Shown: positions 42,587 through 50,390 of the stretch, in pieces
How positions within the stretch are numbered: position 1 is the stretch's first letter
Layout of the letters: each line of letters starts with the position of its first letter
From: Halosolutus amylolyticus
Lineage (GTDB): Archaea; Halobacteriota; Halobacteria; Halobacteriales; Natrialbaceae
Length of the DNA: 64,000 nt
Reading direction: 5' to 3'
Assembly: GCF_023566055.1 (NCBI RefSeq)
Contig: NZ_JALIQP010000002.1
Span: forward strand, 310,001 to 374,000
Position numbers and translations under genes: made by a program
Notes under the pieces: model-generated
Told to the model about the DNA's origin: nothing
What the model saw: the letters and a program-made list of their open reading frames with translations, nothing else
The model's database searches: none

Positions 42587-43801
42587 TTAGCCGCGGAACC
42601 GCGTCACGGGGTCGAGTTCGCTCTCGTCGACGTCCTCGAAGGCGTCGCGGGCGATCACGCGCTTGTGGACCTCGTCGGCCCCGTCGACGATCCGGAACGC
42701 GCGGACGTTCTCGTAGAAGTCCGCGAGCGGCAGGTCCTTGCCGATCCCGTTGCCACCGCAACACTGGATCGAGAGGTCGACCGCGTCCTGGACGACGTTC
42801 GCGGTGAATACCTTCGCCATCGAGACCGGGACGCGCGCCTCGTTCCCCGACGTGATCTCGCGGGCCGCGTGGCGGACCATCGTCCGGGCGGCGTGAAGCC
42901 GGGTTTCGGCCTCGGCGACGTCGTATCGCAGACTCTGCTTCTCCGACAGTTTGCTTCCGAACCCCTCGCGCTCGTTCATGTACGCCTTCGCGACCTCGAG
43001 CGATCGCTGTGCCATCCCCGAGAAGCGCATACAGTGGGTCAGTCGCGCCGGACCGAGGCGCTTCTGGGCGATCGCGAAACCGGCGTTTTCGGCACCGAGC
43101 AGGTTCTCCTCGGGGACGCGGACGCCGTCGTAGACGATTTCGGCGTGACTCGCGCCGCGGAACGCCCCGCCGACGTGGGGGATGTCGCGTTCGAACTCGA
43201 CGCCGTCGGCGTCGCTGGGAACGAGGAAGATCGAACACCCCTGGTAGGGGTGGGCGTCCGGGTCGGTGCGGGCCATCACGAGCAACACGTCGGCCTCGCT
43301 GCCCTGGGTCGTCCACCACTTGTGACCGTCGATGACCCACTCGTCCCCGTCCTTGCGCGCGGTCGTCTCGATCATCTTCGGGTCGGACCCACCGCCCTGC
43401 ATCGGTTCGGTCATCGAGAACCCGGAGTGAATCTCCGCCTCGACCAGCGGATCGAGCCACCGGTCTTTCTGCGCCTCCGTGCCGGCCATCTCGAGCGTGT
43501 GCATGTTCCCCTCGTCGGGGGCGTCCACCCGCAGAGCCAGCGGGCCGAGCAGACTCCGGCCGGCCTCCTCGAACGCCGGGAGGACATCGCGGAACTCGAG
43601 ACCGAGACCGTCGTGTTCCTCGGGAATCTGGGGCGCGTAGAGGTCCCGATCGCGGGCCTCCTCGCGCAGGTCGTCGATCACGTCGTCCGGGACGGGTCCG
43701 TCGCCGAGCCACTCCCGTTCGACCGGGATCACCACCTCGTCGACGAATTCGCGGACGTCGGCGGCTAGCTCGCGGGCTCGATCGCTATCGTGATACTCCA
43801 T
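42587..43801 (-). CDS. Acyl-CoA dehydrogenase of the ACAD10/ACAD11 (LvaC-like) type
   Basis: 404 residues. FAD-binding blocks are HSGFSMTEPM and HKWWTTQGS; CGGNGIGKDLPLADFYENVR matches the C-terminal helices. Where ordinary acyl-CoA dehydrogenases have the catalytic Glu in YEGTSE, this protein reads VDGADEVH with Asp373, the form typical of ACAD10/11. In that group the enzyme acts on 4-phosphorylated acyl-CoA made by a partner kinase. The partner-type kinase gene is divergently encoded at 43962. TATA-like TTTATTTTAC is about 27 nt upstream of the ATG at 43801. Confidence 0.88.
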   Translation of the reverse strand: MEYHDSDRARELAADVREFVDEVVIPVEREWLGDGPVPDDVIDDLREEARDRDLYAPQIPEEHDGLGLEFRDVLPAFEEAGRSLLGPLALRVDAPDEGNMHTLEMAGTEAQKDRWLDPLVEAEIHSGFSMTEPMQGGGSDPKMIETTARKDGDEWVIDGHKWWTTQGSEADVLLVMARTDPDAHPYQGCSIFLVPSDADGVEFERDIPHVGGAFRGASHAEIVYDGVRVPEENLLGAENAGFAIAQKRLGPARLTHCMRFSGMAQRSLEVAKAYMNEREGFGSKLSEKQSLRYDVAEAETRLHAARTMVRHAAREITSGNEARVPVSMAKVFTANVVQDAVDLSIQCCGGNGIGKDLPLADFYENVRAFRIVDGADEVHKRVIARDAFEDVDESELDPVTRFRG

Positions 43802-43848
43802 AGCGTACCCTAGATGAACATTGTAAAATAAAGATTCCGGCGTAACTA

Positions 43849-43860
43849 TTTTCGTTAAGC
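43849..43860 (+). promoter_or_regulatory. TATA-like promoter of the kinase uORF/gene
   Basis: TTTTCGTTAAGC is centred about 29 nt upstream of the ATG at 43885, the start of a 26-codon frame that runs into the kinase ATG at 43962. It fits a leaderless start at the short frame rather than at the kinase gene. Confidence 0.5.
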
Positions 43861-43884
43861 GGGTGGGGATAGTACCATACACTC

Positions 43885-43965
43885 ATGTCGATCACGAACC
43901 GGACGCCGACGGAGATGCCCGTACTGACCGACTGTACCGTCACGAGACGCGGGTGCGCGCCATGA
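43885..43965 (+). CDS. Short upstream ORF (26 codons) overlapping the kinase start by ATGA
   Basis: Begins at the ATG expected for a leaderless transcript and encodes MSITNRTPTEM...RRGCAP. Its TGA overlaps the ATG of the kinase gene as ATGA. Termination-reinitiation coupling is the likely purpose. The peptide has no recognisable homology. The alternative, that the kinase starts at an in-frame GTG at 43863, places the start too close to the TATA box. Confidence 0.4.
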   Translation: MSITNRTPTEMPVLTDCTVTRRGCAP

Positions 43966-45023
43966 GCGAGGACTACTACGAGCGACTCGTCGACGAGGAC
44001 GCACTGGCGGCCTACCTCGAAGACCACCTCGGATCGGTCGACGACTACGCGGTCGAACGCCACGAGGAGGGCCACTCGAACGAGACGCTGTACGTGACGT
44101 GGGGCGACCAGGATCTGGTCATCCGTCGACCGCCGCCGGGCGAGACCGCCGACACCGCTCACGACGTCCTTCGGGAGTACCGGGTGACGAACGCGCTCGT
44201 CGAGACGGACGTCCCCGTCCCCGAGCCGCTGCTGGCCTGCGAGGACCACGACGTCATCGGGAGCGACTTCTACGTGATGGAACAGCTCGAGGGCGACGTC
44301 CTCCGGCTCGAAGAACCCGATCGGTTCGCCGACCCCGCGTCCCGCGAGCGGATCGGCGAGGAACTGGTCGACACGCTGGCGTCGATCCACGACGTCGACT
44401 ACGAGGCCGTCGGTCTCGGGGAGTTCGGCCATCCGGAGGGGTACACCGAGCGTCAGGTCGAACGCTGGGGCCAGCAACTCATGTGGGCGTTCGACGTGAC
44501 CGTCGAGGAGCGCGAGGTGCCGGCCCTCTACGAGGTCGGCTCGTGGCTCCAGGAGCACTGTCCCGAGGAGCACCCGCACACGCTCGTCCATGGCGATTAC
44601 AAGCTGGACAACGTGATGTATGGCCCCGACGAGTCGCCGGAGTTAGTCGGCGTCTTCGACTGGGAGATGGCCACCCTCGGCGATCCGCGCGCCGACCTCG
44701 GCTGGATGCTGTCCTACTGGCGGGACGCGAAAGACCCCGAGCCGACGGTGCCGGAGCTCACCGCGACGTTCATGGAACGCGAGGGATACCCGACCCGCCG
44801 CGAACTGGTCGATCGCTGGGAGGCCGGGACCGGATACGAGTTCGAGCACGAGCGGTTCTACCGCGCGCTCGCGGTCTACAAACTCGCGGCGCTCGGGGAG
44901 ATGTTCTTCCGGCGCTACCTCGAGGGCAACAGCGACGATCCGATGTATCCGAAGATGGAGGATCGCGTCCCGGCGCTGGCCAATCGGGCGATGCGAATCA
45001 TCGAGGGCGACGAACCGCTGTAA
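43962..45023 (+). CDS. Aminoglycoside-phosphotransferase-fold kinase (ACAD10/11 kinase-domain or LvaA type)
   Basis: 353 residues, protein-kinase-like fold of the APH/ChoK family. The ATP-site Lys equivalent is in DLVIRRPPPG, the catalytic loop HGDYKLDNVM is at 210-219, and the magnesium-binding DWE is at 233-235. The closest families are the APH domains of ACAD10/11 and LvaA, which phosphorylate the 4-hydroxyl of hydroxyacyl-CoAs. That substrate is inferred from the adjacent ACAD10/11-type dehydrogenase. The start is set by the ATGA overlap with a leaderless short frame. Confidence 0.85.
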   Translation: MSEDYYERLVDEDALAAYLEDHLGSVDDYAVERHEEGHSNETLYVTWGDQDLVIRRPPPGETADTAHDVLREYRVTNALVETDVPVPEPLLACEDHDVIGSDFYVMEQLEGDVLRLEEPDRFADPASRERIGEELVDTLASIHDVDYEAVGLGEFGHPEGYTERQVERWGQQLMWAFDVTVEEREVPALYEVGSWLQEHCPEEHPHTLVHGDYKLDNVMYGPDESPELVGVFDWEMATLGDPRADLGWMLSYWRDAKDPEPTVPELTATFMEREGYPTRRELVDRWEAGTGYEFEHERFYRALAVYKLAALGEMFFRRYLEGNSDDPMYPKMEDRVPALANRAMRIIEGDEPL

Positions 45024-45131
45024 CGAGCCGCCGACCGGCTCCGTCCCGGCCGACTGGTCGGTGCGAAATTACCGACGTTTGGACCAGAACTATCCTAGAA
45101 TACGCTCTAGACTTTCACTCCACCTATTTCT

Positions 45132-45167
45132 TAACATTGGTAATGATCGTCCGGTGGTATTAAGACG
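45132..45167 (+). promoter_or_regulatory. Promoter of the HCDH-crotonase gene with a TAACATTGGTAA motif
   Basis: TATA-like GTATTAAGACG (45157-45167) is about 27 nt upstream of the ATG at 45189. TAACATTGGTAA at 45132-45143 lies directly upstream, where an activator or repressor could act. The same word in opposite orientation with one change precedes the SDR gene (40065). Confidence 0.5.
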
Positions 45168-45188
45168 ATACCGGACGACGTGGCGACC

Positions 45189-47177
45189 ATGTCATACGAG
45201 ACCATCGATCGCGTCGCGGTACTCGGCGCGGGAAACATGGGGCACGGGATCACCGAAGTGGCCGCGATGGCCGGCTACGACGTCACGATGCGGGACATCG
45301 AGGACGAGTTGATCGAGGAGGGCTACGAGGGGATCGCCTGGAGCCTCGAGAAACTCGCGGAGAAGGACCGCCTCGACGAACCGGCCGAGGAGATCCTCGA
45401 TCGGATCGACACCACGACCGATCTCGAGGCGGCCGTCGAAGACGCGGACCTCGTCGTCGAGGCCGCGCCCGAGAACCTGGAGTTGAAACACGACATTTTC
45501 TCGGATCTGGAGGAGTACACGGACGGGGACACCCTGCTGGCGACCAACACGTCGAGCCTGCCGATCACGGACATCGCGGAGGCCGTCGACACCCCCGAGC
45601 GCGTCCTCGGTCTCCACTTCTTCAACCCGCCGGTGAAGATGGACCTCGTGGAGGTCATCTACGGCGAGGAGACCAGCGACGAGGCCGCTGAGGCCGGCCA
45701 CGAGTGGGTCGAGTCGATCGACAAGACGCCGATCTACGTCCGCAAGGACGTCCGCGGCTTCGTCGTGAACACGATCGTCGGCCCGTTCGGCGGCGAACCC
45801 GCCTGGATGGTCTCCGAGGGCGACGCGACGATCCGGCAGGCCGACGCCGCGATGGTCCACCAGCGCGGCTACCCGATGGGGCCGTTCGAACTCGCCGACA
45901 TGACGGGCATCGACATCGGCTATCACGTTCGCAAGGAGGCCGGCGACGACGTGCCGCCGATCGTCGAGGAGAAAGTCGAGAACGAGAACCTCGGCCGCAA
46001 GACCGGAAGGGGTTACTACGACTACGAAGACGGAGAGACGTCGGAGACGTCTCAGGCAGACGGCGACGGCCCCGACTACGAACCCGGTGACGGGGAGGGC
46101 TTCGACACGCTCCAGGTCGAGGCGCGCATGGTCAACCGCGCCGCGTACCTCGTCGGCGAGGGCGTCGCCACCCCCGAAGCCGTCGATACCGGCGTCCAGC
46201 TGGGGCTTGGCTTCCCCGAGGGGATCTGTCGCCGGGGCGACAAGCTCGGCCTCGACACCGTCCTCGAGAAACTGGAGACGCGACTCGAGGAGACCGGCCA
46301 CGATCGGTTCGAACCGCACCCGTATCTCGAGGAACTCGTCGCCGAGGGCACGACCGGCGAGGACGCGGGCGCGGGCTTCTACGAGTACGACGACGGCGAC
46401 GGCGCGCTTGAGGGGTATCACTACCTGAACGCGACGATCGAGGACCGCGTCCTCGAGGTCGAACTCGATCGGCCCTCCCGGATGAACGCGCTCTCGGCGG
46501 ATCTCCTCGGAGAGATCGACGACCTGTTCTCCGCGGTCGACACTGAGGAGATCCGCTGTGCGACGATCGAGGGGGCCGGCGATCGCGCGTTCAGCGCCGG
46601 TGCGGACATCACGGGCTTTGGCTCGCTCGAACCGACGGACGCGATGGACGTCACGCCCGCCTTCGAGACGGTCAACGACTTCCCGCGGCCGGTCGTCGCG
46701 AAGATCGACGGCTACTGCCTCGGGGCCGGCCTCGAACTCGCGCTGGCCTGCGACCTGCGGCTCGCGACCGATCGGTCCGCCTTCGGCGCGCCCGAGATCG
46801 GCCTCGGACTGATCCCCAGCGGCGGCGGCACCCAGCGCCTGATGCGCGTCCTCGGGGAGACCCGGGCGAAGGAGCTGGTCTTCCGCGGGAACCACATCGA
46901 CGCCGATCGGGCCGAGAACTGGGGTCTCGTCAACCGGGCGGTCGATCGCGACGACTTCGACGACGTCGTCGCGGAGTTCGTCGACGACCTGCGCAACGGG
47001 CCGCCGATCGGCCTCGAGGTCGCCAAGAAGGTGATGAACGAGGGCGAGGACGCCAGCCTCGAGGCGGCGCTCGCGATGGAGAGCCAGGGCTTCGGTCTCC
47101 TGATCGGCACCGACGACGTGATGGAAGGGACGATGGCGTTCGCCGAGGACCGCGAACCGGAGTTCGAGGGACAGTGA
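45189..47177 (+). CDS. 3-hydroxyacyl-CoA dehydrogenase/enoyl-CoA hydratase fusion protein
   Basis: 662 residues carrying two steps of beta-oxidation. The NAD-binding HCDH domain starts VAVLGAGNMGHG; VLGLHFFNPPVKMDLVEVI and RDIEDELI follow. Two HCDH C-terminal domains are separated by an acidic linker, about 280-300, which carries a DNA hairpin at 46035. The crotonase domain at about 420-662 has FSAGADITGFG, YCLGAGLELALACDLRLA and the acid in APEIGLGLIPSGGGTQR. The domain order (dehydrogenase first) is the archaeal type. It is followed after one base by a MaoC gene. Confidence 0.93.
   Translation: MSYETIDRVAVLGAGNMGHGITEVAAMAGYDVTMRDIEDELIEEGYEGIAWSLEKLAEKDRLDEPAEEILDRIDTTTDLEAAVEDADLVVEAAPENLELKHDIFSDLEEYTDGDTLLATNTSSLPITDIAEAVDTPERVLGLHFFNPPVKMDLVEVIYGEETSDEAAEAGHEWVESIDKTPIYVRKDVRGFVVNTIVGPFGGEPAWMVSEGDATIRQADAAMVHQRGYPMGPFELADMTGIDIGYHVRKEAGDDVPPIVEEKVENENLGRKTGRGYYDYEDGETSETSQADGDGPDYEPGDGEGFDTLQVEARMVNRAAYLVGEGVATPEAVDTGVQLGLGFPEGICRRGDKLGLDTVLEKLETRLEETGHDRFEPHPYLEELVAEGTTGEDAGAGFYEYDDGDGALEGYHYLNATIEDRVLEVELDRPSRMNALSADLLGEIDDLFSAVDTEEIRCATIEGAGDRAFSAGADITGFGSLEPTDAMDVTPAFETVNDFPRPVVAKIDGYCLGAGLELALACDLRLATDRSAFGAPEIGLGLIPSGGGTQRLMRVLGETRAKELVFRGNHIDADRAENWGLVNRAVDRDDFDDVVAEFVDDLRNGPPIGLEVAKKVMNEGEDASLEAALAMESQGFGLLIGTDDVMEGTMAFAEDREPEFEGQ
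46035..46053. repeat. In-frame 8-3-8 hairpin in the linker of the HCDH-crotonase gene
   Basis: GAGACGTC, loop GGA, GACGTCTC: a perfect 8-bp stem with a 3-nt loop, lying in a codon stretch that encodes the variable acidic linker (ETSETSQAD). It resembles the CAC-loop hairpins in the RND and Lhr genes in stem length, loop size and the GAGACG/CGTCTC stem, but the loop sequence differs. Confidence 0.45.
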
Positions 47178-47178
47178 G

Positions 47179-47628
47179 ATGGCCGACGAGACGCTGTCGT
47201 TCGACGATCTGGAGGTCGGCCACGAGGTCGTCACCCACTCGCGGACGATCACGGAGGCCGACGTGCGCAACTACGCGGGCGTCAGCGGGGACTTCAACCC
47301 GCTCCACCTGAGCGATCGGTTCACCGCCGAGGAGACCCCCTTCGGGGAGCCGATCGCACACGGGGCCCTGCTGTTCGGCATCGCGAGCGGCCTGCTGTGG
47401 CAACACCGTCACGAGCGACCGGACACGATCGCGTTCTACGGCGTGGACAGCATGCGCTTTACGACCCCCGTCACGATGGGGACGACGGTACACGCGGAAT
47501 CGGAACTGATCGAGAAGGAGCCGCGGGACCATCCCGTCGCGAACGGCGTCGCCCGGTACGAGACGCGCCTGGTAACCGACGAGGACGAAACCGCGCTCTC
47601 GTGTGAGATGCTGACGCTCGTGCGCTAG
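47179..47628 (+). CDS. MaoC-family (R)-enoyl-CoA hydratase-like protein
   Basis: 149 residues, hot-dog fold. The hydratase-2 motif with catalytic Asp and His is in NYAGVSGDFNPLHLSD, followed by PIAHGALLFGIASGLL and FYGVDSMRFTTPVTMG. It hydrates enoyl-CoA to (R)-3-hydroxyacyl-CoA, or dehydrates in reverse. It starts one base after the stop of the HCDH-crotonase gene and is certainly co-transcribed. Having both an (S)-specific crotonase and an (R)-specific hydratase in one operon would allow epimerisation of 3-hydroxyacyl-CoAs. Confidence 0.88.
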   Translation: MADETLSFDDLEVGHEVVTHSRTITEADVRNYAGVSGDFNPLHLSDRFTAEETPFGEPIAHGALLFGIASGLLWQHRHERPDTIAFYGVDSMRFTTPVTMGTTVHAESELIEKEPRDHPVANGVARYETRLVTDEDETALSCEMLTLVR

Positions 47629-47672
47629 CACGGCGACGAGAGCGACGATCGATCGCCGGCCGACGCGGCCGG

Positions 47673-48224
47673 TTACCGCTCGCCGTGTGCTTCCCCGAGG
47701 TCCTCGTAGATCCGGGGGTCGGTCCGGAACTTGAGCACGTTGTGGACGGCCGAGTTCCGGATGTTCGCGATGACGTCGCCGTACTCCTTGTAGCAGTCGT
47801 GGATCCACTTCGAGACCTGCTGGCGATCGCGGAACATCATCACCGTCTTCCACTGGTACTCGCCGTCCGAGAGGAAGAAAAAGAGGGTGTGCTTGTCCTG
47901 GCGGATGTGTTCCATCGCGTCGTACCAGCTCTCGGCGAAGTGTTCCGTGTTGAACTTGAACTCGAACAGCGCGAAGATGTAGTACTCCTCGTTGGGGATG
48001 ATCGCCTCGCGGAAGACGCCCTCGTCGCGCATCCGGCGGATCGACTCGCTGACCGTTACGTGCGAGACGTCGATGTCGTAGTCCTCTTTCAGCACGCTCG
48101 TCAACTCGCGAGACGAGAGTTGCGGATCCTCCGCGAGTTCACAGAGGATCGCGATGTCCCGATCCTTGAAGTCCCAGTCCGGCGCTTCGTCCCTGGTCAT
48201 CGTCTGTGAATTCGTTGGTTCCAT
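47673..48224 (-). CDS. Winged-helix (Lrp/AsnC-like) transcriptional regulator
   Basis: 183 residues. The N-terminal winged helix reads FKDRDIAILCELAEDPQLSS, RELTSVLKEDYDIDVSHVTV, SESIRRMRDEGVF. The C-terminal 100 residues form an alpha/beta domain (EYYIFALFEFKFNTEHFAES) not clearly the standard RAM ligand domain. It lies 3 bp downstream of the alpha/beta hydrolase gene, in an operon with the hydrolase and an acyl-CoA dehydrogenase, and is the best local candidate to control the acyl-CoA genes. That role is inferred from position. Confidence 0.8.
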   Translation of the reverse strand: MEPTNSQTMTRDEAPDWDFKDRDIAILCELAEDPQLSSRELTSVLKEDYDIDVSHVTVSESIRRMRDEGVFREAIIPNEEYYIFALFEFKFNTEHFAESWYDAMEHIRQDKHTLFFFLSDGEYQWKTVMMFRDRQQVSKWIHDCYKEYGDVIANIRNSAVHNVLKFRTDPRIYEDLGEAHGER

Positions 48225-48227
48225 CGT

Positions 48228-49118
48228 TTATGTGTTCGGATCGGACAGAAACGCCGCGAGCCGATCGGCGTAGGCGGCCGATCGATCCTCGGGCACCCAG
48301 TGGTAGGCGTCCGACAGCGGTTCGATTTCGGTGTCCGGAATATCCCCTGCCAGTCGCTCGGCGTACGCGAACGGCTGCATCACGTCGTCCTCGCCCCACA
48401 GCAACAGCGTCTCGGCCGTGATCGCCCCGTAGTCGATTTCGGTCGTGTGGTTCGTGTTCGTCGCGACGGCGTTCCGGACGAGCGATCGGTGGCCCTCCTC
48501 GGTCAGCCACGGCGCTTTCATCCCCTCGACGAACTCGGGGTCGGCTTCGCCGTAGGCACCGTCGACGAACGCCGAGTCGAGGCGCGCCTCGAGTTCAGAT
48601 CGATCCAGGCCGGCCGTCTCGGGCAACCCCAGGTTCGAGACGAACTCGACGGGCCAGGAGTCGTAACAGACGGCGTTCGAGAGCACCAGCCGATCGACTC
48701 TGTCGGGGTTGTGTGCCGCGAAGCGGAGCGCGACCCCGCCGCCGATGTCGTGGGCGACCAGCGACACCGTCTCGACGTCGAGCGTCGCGAGCAGGTCCTC
48801 GAGCATCCGCTCCTGGGCGCGGATCGATCGATCGAAGCCGTCGTGCATCGCGGAGTTGCCGTAGCCGATCATGTCGGGAGCGATCGTCCGCCGCTCCTCG
48901 GCGATCGCCGGGACGATATCGCGCCAGAGGAACGACCAGGTCGGGATCCCGTGGAGGAAGACGACGGGAGGTTCGTCGCCAGCGTCCGCCTCGGTCTCGC
49001 CGGCCGATTTGCTCGCGACTCCCGGCCCGTCCTCGTGGTAGGCGACCGACAGATCGTGTCCGTCGACCGTTACGGCCGCCGTCTCCTGCCCGTCGCTCCA
49101 GGTTTCGTGGTCGGTCAT
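48228..49118 (-). CDS. Alpha/beta-fold hydrolase with Asp nucleophile
   Basis: 296 residues. The oxyanion motif [12 protein letters not shown] is followed by the nucleophile elbow VAHDIGGG, in which Asp rather than Ser is the nucleophile. A later acid falls in [12 protein letters not shown] and the catalytic His in [10 protein letters not shown]. The Asp nucleophile and the PTWSFLWRD block resemble haloalkane dehalogenases and epoxide hydrolases rather than esterases. The start overlaps the stop of the ACAD gene by ATGA, so it is the second gene of a three-gene operon. Confidence 0.82.
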   Translation of the reverse strand: MTDHETWSDGQETAAVTVDGHDLSVAYHEDGPGVASKSAGETEADAGDEPPVVFLHGIPTWSFLWRDIVPAIAEERRTIAPDMIGYGNSAMHDGFDRSIRAQERMLEDLLATLDVETVSLVAHDIGGGVALRFAAHNPDRVDRLVLSNAVCYDSWPVEFVSNLGLPETAGLDRSELEARLDSAFVDGAYGEADPEFVEGMKAPWLTEEGHRSLVRNAVATNTNHTTEIDYGAITAETLLLWGEDDVMQPFAYAERLAGDIPDTEIEPLSDAYHWVPEDRSAAYADRLAAFLSDPNT

Positions 49119-50254
49119 AGCAACTGGTCGGCGACGATGTTCTTCTGGATCTCGCTGGTGCCCTCGTAGATCTTCGTGATACGGGCGTCCCGGTAGTAGC
49201 GCTCGACGGGGTGGTCGGAGACGTAGCCCGCGCCGCCGTGGACCTGGATCGCCTCGTCCGCGACGTCGACCGCGTGCTCGCTGGCGAACAGTTTGGCCAT
49301 CGAGGCGAACTTCGCGGCCAGCTGGTCGTCGCCGTCCATCGCGTAGGTCGCGGCGCGGTAGGTGAGCGATCGCGCCGCCTCGACGGTCGTCGCCATCTCG
49401 GCGAGTTTGTGCTGGATCGCCTGGAACTCGGCGATCGGCTGGTCGAACTGCTCGCGCTCCCCGGCGTACTCGAGGGCCGCGTCGAGCGCGGCCTGGGCGG
49501 TCCCGACCGCCTGTGCGGCCACGCTGACCCGGCCGGCGGCGAAGAAGTCCATCAGCTGGTAGAAGCCCGCGTTCTCGGTGCCGACGACGTTCTCCGCGGG
49601 GACGCGGACGTCGTCGAGGATCAGTTCCGCGAGGTCGGACGCTCGGATGCCGAGCTTGTTGTCGATCTTCTCTGCGCTGAAGCCGTCAAGATCCGTCGGG
49701 ACGAGGAAGGCGGTGATCCCCTCGTGGCCCGCGCCTGGGTCCGTCTTGGCCATCACTACGGCGACGTCGGCGATCGTTCCGTTCGTGATCCACATCTTGT
49801 TCCCGTTGAGGACGTACTCGTCACCATCCTGCTCTGCGCGCGTTTCCATCCCGGCGACGTTCGACCCGTGGGCTGGCTCGCTGATCGCGCTCGCACACGC
49901 CGCGTCACCGCTCGCGATCTTCGGGAGCCACTCGTCTTTCATCCACTCGTCGCCGAACCGCTCGATCATCGTCGAGCCGAAGCCGCGACTGCTGATCGCG
50001 CTCCCGATGCCGGGGTCAGCGCGCCACAGTTCCTCGGTGACGACGACGCTCGAGAGCAGGTCCATCCCCGCGCCGCCGTACTCGATCGGAATGCCGGTCG
50101 CGACGAGGTCCATCTCGGCCGCCTGCTGGACGAGGTCGTGCGGATACTCGCGGTTCTCGTCGTGCTCGCGTGCGACCGGTTCGATCTCCGCTTCGCCGAA
50201 TTCCCTGACAGTTCGACGGATCGCCCGCTGTTCCTCCGATAGCTGGAACGACAT
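49115..50254 (-). CDS. Acyl-CoA dehydrogenase, standard type
   Basis: 379 residues. Complete canonical signatures: [12 protein letters not shown] and [12 protein letters not shown] for FAD and substrate binding, [11 protein letters not shown], and the C-terminal catalytic Glu in [11 protein letters not shown]. It introduces the 2,3-double bond in acyl-CoAs, passing electrons to ETF. First gene of an operon with the hydrolase and the Lrp-like regulator. TATA-like AAAATTACTTC is about 27-30 nt upstream of the ATG. Contrast with the ACAD10/11-type enzyme at 42587, which lacks the Glu. Confidence 0.93.
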   Translation of the reverse strand: MSFQLSEEQRAIRRTVREFGEAEIEPVAREHDENREYPHDLVQQAAEMDLVATGIPIEYGGAGMDLLSSVVVTEELWRADPGIGSAISSRGFGSTMIERFGDEWMKDEWLPKIASGDAACASAISEPAHGSNVAGMETRAEQDGDEYVLNGNKMWITNGTIADVAVVMAKTDPGAGHEGITAFLVPTDLDGFSAEKIDNKLGIRASDLAELILDDVRVPAENVVGTENAGFYQLMDFFAAGRVSVAAQAVGTAQAALDAALEYAGEREQFDQPIAEFQAIQHKLAEMATTVEAARSLTYRAATYAMDGDDQLAAKFASMAKLFASEHAVDVADEAIQVHGGAGYVSDHPVERYYRDARITKIYEGTSEIQKNIVADQLL

Positions 50255-50390
50255 ACCCCCACTGCAATTTCCAAGATGAAGTAATTTTGGGTGAGAACTA
50301 CAACTGTTAACCAGATTGCGTTAGAGCGGAATCGATGGAAGGGGTTGCGGACTGTCCCGTGTTGTCGTCTTGCACGGACCGACTCCCCCG

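Noticed and set aside
42587-43801. Reading the missing catalytic Glu of the acyl-CoA dehydrogenase as loss of function
   Set aside because: The Asp-containing VDGADEVH form is normal for the ACAD10/11 group and the rest of the protein is intact, so it is a subfamily trait rather than decay.
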